A DNA stretch of 24,443 bases. It comes from an uncultured Bacteroidales bacterium (GTDB lineage: Bacteria > Bacteroidota > Bacteroidia > Bacteroidales > Paludibacteraceae). Below, in pieces: positions 7,683 through 13,501 of this stretch. Each line of letters begins with the position of its first letter. Within the stretch, counting starts at the first letter, position 1. Position numbers and translations under genes: made by a program. The notes beneath the pieces were generated by a model. It did no database searches, was not told the DNA's origin, and worked only from the letters and a program-made list of their open reading frames with translations. The DNA lies in NCBI GenBank assembly GCA_937892015.1, contig CALAUY010000008.1:1-24443 (forward strand), in the 5' to 3' direction.

Positions 7683-8866
7683 ACCGGAGTCTTGTTGTCT
7701 TGTTCTAAAATTTTGTGCTGATTGATGGCGGGATTGGCGTACAGTTCGAGGATTTTCTCGCGGAGGAAAGGTACATCTTTTTCTACGCCGTCGGGCATCA
7801 CAATCTTGTCGAGCTGACCTTGCAGATAGGTCTCAAACCGTTCGTCGGTGTACCCCTCAAGCATCTCTTTGGCTGCGTAGTTCGTCCATGCCAACTGATA
7901 GCCGCGGAAGATATGGTTGTCAATCAGTTCGGCGCAGAGTCGCAGTTGCTCGTTTCGTGGCAGATCAGCAGCCTGTTGTGCCAACACGTCAAGTTCGTCG
8001 TTGATGCACGGAGTGACGGTGTACGCAACCTCGCCTTTCATCTCGCACAGCCCAATCTGCATGCTCTGCATGTCCTCCATCGTCGTCTTGACATAGTCGG
8101 GTTTGTCGCGCTTGAGTTGCAGTTCGCGTGCCTTGAGGTAATCGCACGGGTCGTACTCGTAACTGATGCTGACTGGCGTGATGTGGAGGTTCTTCATGTC
8201 CTCAAAAACCGAGCCGGAGCCGGCCAGTGTGAGCATCTTCAGCAGTGCAGGTTGCGTGCGGTCGTCTCCATCTTTGGCACGTCCTTCGCGCTGCGCCAAC
8301 CAGAGCGAGAACCCCGCATGTTGGCGTTCACTGATGTAGCCCGACAGTGTCTCCGAGTAACTCAGTAGGTCACGAGGATTGCCGTTGCGGATGACCGCAA
8401 AACAGCCGCACGCGCGCATCGCATCCTCTATCCACTGACGACCGAAGAGGTTATTACCCACACCTATATAGATGCGCGTGTGCGCTTTGTGGTCAAGCAG
8501 GAAAGCGAGCATAGCTGCATCGAGGATGATGTCGCGGTGATTGGTGAGGAACAGCTGACCGTGAGGTTTGCCCGCCACCTTGTGCTCGAGGTTCTCCATG
8601 CCGTGTATATCGAGCTTGGTGATGGACGCACGTTTGGTCTGGCGCAGGAACGGGTAAGTGAGGTACATATCCAACACGTGACGCGGGTTCTTCGAGTGTT
8701 TGAGCCGAGTCAGGATGGCTTTCTGCACCAGTTTGGGCAGACGTTTGGAGGTGGTTCCGTACAGCCATCGTGCAAACTCATTGTCGTCCAAGATACGCGA
8801 CATCGCTTCCGTTATTTCTTGCCCCTCGTAGGCCGCAATCTGCTTGTACAATTCTTCCATAAGCAT
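7679..8866 (-). CDS. PlsB/PlsC-like glycerolipid acyltransferase
   Basis: This 395-residue protein has a central acyltransferase domain. The core LFLTNHRDIILD lies at about residues 103-114 and is followed by a stretch typical of this fold (GCFAVIRNGNP and FSLWLAQREGRAKDGDD, the latter in the position of the FPEG/REGR-type acceptor motif). Such enzymes transfer acyl groups to glycerol-3-phosphate, lysophosphatidate or related acceptors at the membrane. The His and the last Asp of the active-site motif are six residues apart (HRDIILD), not five as in canonical HX4D. I chose the ATG at 8866 because it directly abuts the YigZ TGA stop; a second ATG at 8860 is possible. The C-terminal 150 residues are helical and of unknown role. 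Confidence 0.8.
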   Translation of the reverse strand: MLMEELYKQIAAYEGQEITEAMSRILDDNEFARWLYGTTSKRLPKLVQKAILTRLKHSKNPRHVLDMYLTYPFLRQTKRASITKLDIHGMENLEHKVAGKPHGQLFLTNHRDIILDAAMLAFLLDHKAHTRIYIGVGNNLFGRQWIEDAMRACGCFAVIRNGNPRDLLSYSETLSGYISERQHAGFSLWLAQREGRAKDGDDRTQPALLKMLTLAGSGSVFEDMKNLHITPVSISYEYDPCDYLKARELQLKRDKPDYVKTTMEDMQSMQIGLCEMKGEVAYTVTPCINDELDVLAQQAADLPRNEQLRLCAELIDNHIFRGYQLAWTNYAAKEMLEGYTDERFETYLQGQLDKIVMPDGVEKDVPFLREKILELYANPAINQHKILEQDNKTPV

Positions 8867-9586
8867 TCAACTTAATGTGTTAATAATCAATCTATCTGCC
8901 GTAGTTATCGCTACTTCGGCAACAATCGTGCACTCATTATTGCTCCAGTCTTGGCGCAGGATGCGTGCACCGGTCTCTTTGATTCGACGCATGATGTCGT
9001 GCGTCTGTTCGTAAGGGAAACGGATCACTCGTGTCGTGGTGATGTCTCGCGTCACGATGGTGGCATGTGCCAGCGCATCTGCCGACGCTTCGCGATATGC
9101 CACCACCAGTCCGCCTGTACCCAACAGCACGCCGCCGAAATAGCGCACCACAACGATGAGGATATTGTCCAAACCCGCACTCTCGATGCGACCGAGAATA
9201 GGCTTGCCCGCTGTGCCCGATGGCTCACCATCGTCGTTGCTGCGCGTCACACTCACCCATCTGACCGTTGGCTCTTCCACCAATCGACTGACCTTGTATG
9301 CATAGCACACGTGTCGAGCGTCGTGGTACGTTTTGCGGTAGTACGTCAGCCGCTCTTTGGCAAGCTCCTCCGATGCAACCGGCTCTGCAAAAGCCAGAAA
9401 CCGACTGCCCTTGTCTTTGTACATCCCTTCCGCACGCGCCTCAATGGTCTGATAGCGCGACCAATCATCCGTTGGTCGTTCTGTTGGCCGTTCTGTTTGA
9501 CTATCCATCGGTCGTTCTGTTGGTCGTTCTGTTTGACTATCCATCGGTCGTTCTGTTGGTCGTCCTGTTTGACGTTCTGTGTCCAT
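8867..9586 (-). CDS. YigZ/IMPACT-family protein with repetitive N-terminal extension
   Basis: The core starts at YQTIEARAEG and contains KDKGSRFLAFA, the family block DDGEPSGTAGKPI, and VRYFGGVLLGTGGLVVAYREA, all hallmarks of the YigZ/YvyE/IMPACT family (proposed RNA- or ribosome-related regulators; YigZ N-domain plus DUF1949). The frame is open to 9637, but the promoter -7 element lies at 9595-9602, so translation cannot start there. The first ATG downstream is 9586 (239 residues, leader only about 5 nt). ATGs at 9544 and 9508 are alternatives that leave longer leaders. The first 40 residues are a TERPTERPMDSQ repeat encoded by a 36-bp minisatellite with no counterpart in the family. This is the first gene of the nine-gene operon. 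Confidence 0.85.
   Translation of the reverse strand: MDTERQTGRPTERPMDSQTERPTERPMDSQTERPTERPTDDWSRYQTIEARAEGMYKDKGSRFLAFAEPVASEELAKERLTYYRKTYHDARHVCYAYKVSRLVEEPTVRWVSVTRSNDDGEPSGTAGKPILGRIESAGLDNILIVVVRYFGGVLLGTGGLVVAYREASADALAHATIVTRDITTTRVIRFPYEQTHDIMRRIKETGARILRQDWSNNECTIVAEVAITTADRLIINTLS
9474..9573. repeat. 36-bp minisatellite in the 5' end of the YigZ gene
   Basis: Units lie at 9474-9509, 9510-9545 and 9546-9573 (partial). Each is built from two copies of a 12-mer close to GGTCGTTCTGTT plus TGACTATCCATC. In frame it encodes the 12-residue unit TERPTERPMDSQ. The length is a multiple of three, so changes in copy number would keep the frame. It also carries alternative start codons. Confidence 0.95.
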
Positions 9587-9594
9587 TTCGGGTG

Positions 9595-9625
9595 CAAAAT
9601 TACTACTTTTTTCTGACATATGCAA
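9595..9625 (-). promoter_or_regulatory. Promoter of the nine-gene operon
   Basis: On the minus strand: -33 TTG (9625-9623) in CTTGCATATG, 20 nt, then -7 TAATTTTG (9602-9595). It matches the Bacteroidetes consensus and five other promoters in the window. Transcription should start near 9590. T-rich tracts upstream (9627-9650) may act as an UP element. Confidence 0.85.
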
Positions 9626-9740
9626 GAAAAAAAGCAAAAAAATGCACTTTACATATCTTTCCGCACATGCAAACCACCCACCTCAGCAACTTTACTCACA
9701 ATTTGCAACCAACTTTTTTTGTGAAATTAGGAGTAGTCCT

Positions 9741-9798
9741 ATTTGCAGATTTACAGATTTACAGATTTGCAGATTTACAGATTATTAATTTACAAATT
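9741..9798. repeat. Octamer tandem array (ATTTRCAG)5 plus AATTTACAAATT
   Basis: Five exact-length octamers (ATTTGCAG or ATTTACAG) fill 9741-9780. ATTATTAATTTACAAATT follows, which connects the array to the AATTTACA family seen at 111 and 22060. It lies in the gap of about 630 bases between the YigZ start and ohrR. That gap holds only repeats. Confidence 0.85.
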
Positions 9799-9810
9799 CT
9801 TCATTGGCCG

Positions 9811-9861
9811 TTTCATACCCCTCCCCCGCAAGCGGGACCTCCCCTACCTTAGGGGAGGAGT
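9811..9861. repeat. GC-rich double-hairpin intergenic repeat, copy 2
   Basis: Bases 9815-9861 equal copy 1 exactly. The upstream GTTTC (9810-9814) is shared with copy 3. Both hairpins are intact. After base 9861 the sequence diverges, although AACTGCAGCAAGG (9877-9889) weakly resembles the ACTGAAGCTGAGG that follows copy 1. Confidence 0.9.
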
Positions 9862-9903
9862 TGCGCCGGAACTGCAGCAAGGTAGAGGCAAGGATGCGGC
9901 AAG

Positions 9904-9992
9904 GAACACGAATCACACGAATCGAACGAATAGGTTATAGGTTATAGGTTATAGGTTATAGGTTATTGGTTATAGGTTATAGGTTATAGGTT
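9904..9992. repeat. ACACGAAT element followed by nine 7-bp ATAGGTT units
   Basis: Bases 9904-9934 (GAACACGAATcACACGAATC, then GAACGAATAGG) match the reverse complement of 22086-22116 with one mismatch. From 9930 to 9992 run nine heptamers ATAGGTT, the sixth being ATTGGTT. The array has no coding frame of note. Confidence 0.9.
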
Positions 9993-10029
9993 ATAAAATA
10001 TCAAGAATTAGAGAATTAGAGAAGGGGGG

Positions 10030-10070
10030 GGACACGAATTATAACGGATGGGGAGGACACGAATTATAAC
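10030..10070. repeat. Direct repeat of GGACACGAATTATAACG
   Basis: Two identical 17-mers lie at 10030-10046 and 10054-10070, separated by GATGGGG. They contain the ACACGAAT core also found at 9907 and, inverted, at 22100. The rest of 10071-10155 shows no recognisable feature. Confidence 0.8.
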
Positions 10071-10155
10071 GTAAGTGATACGGTGCACATGACACTTTTT
10101 CACCTAACTGTTTATATAGGCAGATTAAGTTGAAAGTGCCACATGTTTTTTCCTT

Positions 10156-10245
10156 TGTGGGCCGTTCCTCTACTGCTTTTTGGGGGTTGTGGAGTGTTGG
10201 TGTGGGCCGTTCCTCTATTGTTTTTTGGGGGTTGTGGAGTGTTGG
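10156..10245. repeat. Two 45-bp direct repeats spanning the ohrR stop codon
   Basis: Units 10156-10200 and 10201-10245 differ at two positions. The ohrR stop (TAG, 10217-10215) lies in the second unit. The first unit lies downstream of it, in the same frame, and carries its own TAG. A third partial copy (TGTAGGCCGTGG) extends to 10257. Confidence 0.95.
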
Positions 10246-10676
10246 TGTAGGCCGTGGATGAGTTGGTCTAAGAGCATGACCATCTGCGGCAAATCGGCGT
10301 ATTGGGGGATGGCGCACATGATATCGTTGGCCAAACAGTCGGGAATGGACTTGGCCTGTTCTTCCATCTCTTTGCCCTTGGGGGTGAGACTGACGATGCG
10401 TTGTCGGCTGTCAGTATCGCCCTTATGCCGCTCGATGAGCCCCTGTCGCTCCATCCGTTGCAGTAGTGGCGTGATGGTGTTCGTCTCTAAGAAAAGCCGT
10501 TTAGCGATGTCGTTCACCGGTTGATGGTCGCGCTCCCAAAGCACCATCAACACCAAGTACTGCGGATAGGTTATGCCGAGCGGCTCGAGATGCGGGTAGT
10601 ATGCCTGTATCACGAGCCGCGCAGCGGTATAAAGGCGGAAACAGAGTTGGTTATCCAGTTTGAGTTGCTCGTACAT
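10215..10676 (-). CDS. ohrR: MarR/OhrR-type organic peroxide-sensing repressor
   Basis: This 153-residue winged-helix protein has a start LDNQLCFRLYTAAR (7-20) that is nearly the OhrR signature, with Cys12 in the place of the peroxide-reactive cysteine. Tyr26/27 and Tyr37 (in ITYPQYLVL) match the tyrosines that bind oxidised cysteine. A helix-turn-helix follows, with NTITPLLQRMERQGLIER as recognition helix and wing entry and DTDSRQRIVSLT as wing. OhrR dimers release DNA when the cysteine is oxidised by organic hydroperoxides. No ohr peroxidase gene is next to it. The upstream partner is an SGNH-hydrolase lipoprotein whose stop lies 1 nt before this ATG. A single Cys in the sensing position suggests the one-Cys mode, but Cys101 near the C-terminus could form a disulfide. 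Confidence 0.85.
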   Translation of the reverse strand: MYEQLKLDNQLCFRLYTAARLVIQAYYPHLEPLGITYPQYLVLMVLWERDHQPVNDIAKRLFLETNTITPLLQRMERQGLIERHKGDTDSRQRIVSLTPKGKEMEEQAKSIPDCLANDIMCAIPQYADLPQMVMLLDQLIHGLHQHSTTPKKQ

Positions 10677-10677
10677 G

Positions 10678-11541
10678 TTATTGCAAGATTTCTGCTATAC
10701 GTTCTTCGAAACGAGGTAACCACCAGAGTTGGTATCCGGCACGAGTGGGATGGATGCCGTCAGGAGCCATATAGAGGTCGAAGTTCTCGTGACCAACGGC
10801 GTTGAAGACGGAGTCGGTGGTCAAGTCGAGGATGAACCCGTTCCATTTATCCGCCACCTTGTAGGCATTGTCGAGCATGGCCATGTACTGGTCGTCGTTG
10901 AGGAAAGGCGAGGTATAGATGAGCACGGGGCAGTGCCAGTTGTCACGCACATAAGCCATGATGTACTCCATCCCACCGAGCGTAGTGGCAAGGTCAAAAT
11001 CAGCGATATCGGTACTCTCACTGATGGAGCCGATGGACTCTGCCGGCAGGCGCGAATCGTTGGTGGAGAGTTGTAGGACGAACAGGTCGGGCTTGACATC
11101 TAAAGGCAAGTCGTGGATACGAGCCGTGAACGAGAGGTCTTCCTTGCTCGGATCGGCACCGATAATCTGTGTCAGGATAGCAGCCATCTCTTCGGTTGCG
11201 GGGATGTTGGCGATAGTTGTGCCGGACGCGGCTTCTTTGTAGCAGGTTGCACCATTGTGCTTGGCGAGCATATCGGCCGTGGCCTCACCATGTGCCGTCA
11301 GGCCAAAAGTGATGGAGGAGCCGAGCCAAAAGAAAGTCTTGCCCTGAAGTGGACTGTGCATGAGCGTCTCAAGGCTGTCGAGGCAGTACCGAGGGGCGTT
11401 GCCCGGCAGGTCGTCTTGTGCATATAGTCCCTTTGGGGTGATGCCCGTCCAAACGATGTGGTACTCCGGAACAGCAGGTTTGCCGCATGCGAGCAGCACG
11501 AGTGCCACTGCGGATAGAGAAAGAAAATGTTTTGTCTTCAT
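10678..11541 (-). CDS. SGNH/GDSL-family hydrolase lipoprotein
   Basis: This 287-residue secreted esterase/acylhydrolase has a signal peptide ending in lipobox LLAC (Cys19), so it should be a lipoprotein. SGNH blocks: GSSITFG (74-80, nucleophile Ser76; the usual GDS is GSS), SGTT with Gly107, STND with Asn161, and DGIHPT with Asp261/His264. The frame is open to 11592, but the ATG at 11541 gives the clean signal peptide. Substrates of such proteins are often acetylated glycans or lipids; here it is unknown. The gene is followed after 1 nt by ohrR, so both are probably co-transcribed. A hairpin at 11582-11619 separates it from the upstream unit. Confidence 0.85.
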   Translation of the reverse strand: MKTKHFLSLSAVALVLLACGKPAVPEYHIVWTGITPKGLYAQDDLPGNAPRYCLDSLETLMHSPLQGKTFFWLGSSITFGLTAHGEATADMLAKHNGATCYKEAASGTTIANIPATEEMAAILTQIIGADPSKEDLSFTARIHDLPLDVKPDLFVLQLSTNDSRLPAESIGSISESTDIADFDLATTLGGMEYIMAYVRDNWHCPVLIYTSPFLNDDQYMAMLDNAYKVADKWNGFILDLTTDSVFNAVGHENFDLYMAPDGIHPTRAGYQLWWLPRFEERIAEILQ

Positions 11542-11581
11542 CGTGATATATTTTTTTTGGTTTGTATTACAAGAATAGACA

Positions 11582-11619
11582 CACTTTAACACCGCAACTA
11601 TGAGTGCGGTGCTAAAGTG
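11582..11619 (-). terminator. Strong stem-loop between DUF308 gene and SGNH hydrolase gene
   Basis: Arms 11582-11596 (CACTTTAACACCGCA) and 11605-11619 (TGCGGTGCTAAAGTG) form a 15-bp stem with one G-U or A-C wobble and an 8-nt loop. It lies 19 nt past the DUF308 stop. A long U tract is missing, so it may be a Rho-dependent pause, a terminator or an mRNA-stabilising end. A weak TTG/TATTCTTG pair overlaps it, but the 17-nt spacing is too short to call as a promoter. Confidence 0.6.
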
Positions 11620-11637
11620 ATGGCGTAGAGCGGGTCG

Positions 11638-12243
11638 TTACTTGACTTCCTCTGCTTCAACATCCTCGATGTCGAGCACTTGGTGGAAATGGTCGGAGAG
11701 TCTCCTGAGTTTCTTCTCCACACGATTGACGGCATACACACGTACCCAATAACTGACACCATCGAAGATGATGGCCAGTCCTACTAACCACGCCAATGTT
11801 TTGGCACTGGCTACCGGGTCGCTGAACATACCATAGCATCCGGCGCATATCATGAGAACGCCGAAAAGGCAGATTAGCCACCATTTGCTGAATCCTAAAC
11901 GTTTGTACGTGAACGAGTCGAGTAGCGCATTGAGGCCCTCGTACATCACCCAGAAAGCGAACACAAACGGCAGTGCAACGGCTAGAGGGGCAGGGTTGAT
12001 AATCATGACGATACCCAAAATCACTTGCAATAAGGCGGCAAGGAAAGTGAGACCGCTGAGCGGGTTAATGGCTCGTAGAGTGGCCCACGCGCCGAAAGAG
12101 CTACAACCGGAAACGAGGAGGATAAGTCCCAACGCCCATGCAAGGCTCATAATCGTATCGCTCGGATAGATGATGCAGAGTACACCCAACACCACCAGAG
12201 CACAACCGGCAATACACATCCAAACTTTTGTACTTGTTTTCAT
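11638..12243 (-). CDS. DUF308/HdeD-like membrane protein
   Basis: This is a 201-residue protein with six hydrophobic helices (about 8-26, 33-52, 62-82, 87-107, 122-140, 146-166) and a charged C-terminal tail ending VEAEEVK. The arrangement of three helix pairs fits the HdeD/DUF308 family, small inner-membrane proteins linked to acid stress in E. coli; the biochemical role is unknown. It is the third gene of the glutathione-peroxidase unit, 21 nt after the ferritin-like gene. That places it in a stress-response context. Confidence 0.85.
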   Translation of the reverse strand: MKTSTKVWMCIAGCALVVLGVLCIIYPSDTIMSLAWALGLILLVSGCSSFGAWATLRAINPLSGLTFLAALLQVILGIVMIINPAPLAVALPFVFAFWVMYEGLNALLDSFTYKRLGFSKWWLICLFGVLMICAGCYGMFSDPVASAKTLAWLVGLAIIFDGVSYWVRVYAVNRVEKKLRRLSDHFHQVLDIEDVEAEEVK

Positions 12244-12264
12244 AATGATTTGATTGATTTACGT

Positions 12265-12726
12265 TTACATCATTTCGATAAGGAAGTTCTCGTAACCCAG
12301 TTTGTCAATGTAGTTGAGGTACTGTGCCTCCCAAGCCATGTGTGCCACTTCACCGTCAATCCATTTCTCGATGAGTTTCTGTGTGGGCACATCATCGGCA
12401 AAAGCAGCGTGGAGGCGACTCAACTCCTTGACAGCCTCGGGGTTGAAGTCCTTCTCAATCTGCTCTTTGGGGTCGTCGTAGAACGGGAACTCGATGGTTT
12501 TCATCAACTCTTGGAGCTCAGCGGGTTTGCAGCCGAGTTCAACCAAGCGGTTGAGCACTTCTTCGGCCTCATCCCACTCTTCTTCTGCCTCTTCTTTCCA
12601 TTTGTCGGCCAGTTTGTTCCATCCGTTAAGACGGTCGTATGCCGAGAAAGCGAAGTGTTGTTTACTGTTTCCGAACCAACCTGCACCATACATGGCAAGT
12701 TCTTTCAATGCTTCTTCTTTAGTCAT
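12265..12726 (-). CDS. Ferritin-like (bacterioferritin-type) protein
   Basis: This 153-residue acidic all-helical protein has two segments that align by eye with bacterioferritin. KLADKWKEEAEEEWDEAEEV matches the helix B metal region, and EVAHMAWEAQYLNYIDKLG followed by YENFL matches helix D. The second ExxH metal motif (EVAH) is kept. In the first, the expected His is Glu (EEWDEAE against family EEREHAE). The N-terminal helix carries an insertion (AGWFGNSKQHFAF). It probably binds iron or forms a diiron site; whether it stores iron or acts as a peroxidase is not visible. It lies 37 nt after the glutathione peroxidase gene, which fits limiting of Fenton chemistry. Confidence 0.7.
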   Translation of the reverse strand: MTKEEALKELAMYGAGWFGNSKQHFAFSAYDRLNGWNKLADKWKEEAEEEWDEAEEVLNRLVELGCKPAELQELMKTIEFPFYDDPKEQIEKDFNPEAVKELSRLHAAFADDVPTQKLIEKWIDGEVAHMAWEAQYLNYIDKLGYENFLIEMM

Positions 12727-12763
12727 GATTGTATTGTTTTAATGGTTATTTTTCGGTTTTGAT

Positions 12764-13366
12764 TTATAGCAGTTTGAGGATATCCTTCTCAATATCTTCG
12801 GGCTTGGTAGTTGGCGCGTAACGCTCGATGACATTGCCCTCACGGTCAACGAGGAATTTGGTGAAGTTCCACTTAATCTTACTGCCCATCACGCCACCTT
12901 TCTGCTCTTTGAGCCATTTATAGAGCGGGTCGGCCTCGTCACCGTTCACTTTGATTTTGGCGAACTGCGGGAAACTGACGTTGTACTTGAGTTGGCAGAA
13001 CGAGACAATCTCCTCTTCCGTGCCGGGTGCCTGGCCGGCAAACTGGTTGCACGGGAAATCGAGGATGACGAGTCCCTGCTCTTTGTATTTCTTATACAGC
13101 GCCTCAAGACCTTCATATTGAGGCGTAAAACCGCATCCTGTGGCGGTATTGACAACTAAAAGGACTTTGCCCTTGTACTCGGCCAGACTGACCGGTTGTT
13201 TCTTGGCGTCAAGCACCGTAAAATCGTAGATACTCATACTATTATATATTTTTTGTTCATTTATCGAATCGTTTGCTACTCGGCCGTTTATCGCGTCGTT
13301 GTTCACTTGTGCCGCTGCGCAGAGTACATTCGCGCATGCGTATATCCAAAGTAGTAGTTTCTTCAT
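12764..13366 (-). CDS. Secreted thioredoxin-type glutathione peroxidase
   Basis: This is a 200-residue peroxidase. Catalytic residues: Cys78 in NTATGCGF, Gln108 in FPCNQFAGQ, and Trp166-Asn167 in KWNF. Cys124 (FCQLKYNVSFP) sits where thioredoxin-dependent plant-type GPx enzymes carry the resolving cysteine, so thioredoxin or a periplasmic thioredoxin-like protein is the likely reductant. A signal peptide (1-19, MKKLLLW...CAAA) and a 24-residue Asn-rich linker precede the normal family start MSIYDF (44). The frame runs to a GTG at 13390, but the promoter places transcription start near 13390, so the ATG at 13366 is used. It is the first gene of a three-gene unit. Confidence 0.9.
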   Translation of the reverse strand: MKKLLLWIYACANVLCAAAQVNNDAINGRVANDSINEQKIYNSMSIYDFTVLDAKKQPVSLAEYKGKVLLVVNTATGCGFTPQYEGLEALYKKYKEQGLVILDFPCNQFAGQAPGTEEEIVSFCQLKYNVSFPQFAKIKVNGDEADPLYKWLKEQKGGVMGSKIKWNFTKFLVDREGNVIERYAPTTKPEDIEKDILKLL

Positions 13367-13394
13367 CTTTTGTCCATTTATGTCGTTCACGATG

Positions 13395-13425
13395 CAAAGT
13401 TACTACATTTTCCTTATATACGCAA
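13395..13425 (-). promoter_or_regulatory. Promoter of the glutathione peroxidase unit
   Basis: On the minus strand: TTG (13425-13423) in CTTGCGTATA, 20 nt, TAACTTTG (13402-13395). Transcription should start near 13390, giving a leader of about 24 nt. Confidence 0.8.
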
Positions 13426-13501
13426 GTAAATCGCCCAAAAAGTGCGACCTTTCATAACAAAAGGATATTGATTCTTAACAAATGGACTCTTTTGGCGTGT
13501 T

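Noticed and set aside
9587..9637. Upstream start of the YigZ protein at 9637
   Set aside because: The promoter -7 and -33 elements lie within this stretch, so it is upstream of or at the transcription start.
9741..9992. Possible CRISPR array
   Set aside because: The repeats are 7-8 bp and contiguous, with no spacers and no cas genes.
11540..11620. Promoter for the SGNH-ohrR unit overlapping the hairpin
   Set aside because: The TTG and TATTCTTG words are 17 nt apart with a mismatch, against 20 nt in all six clear promoters. Too weak to call.
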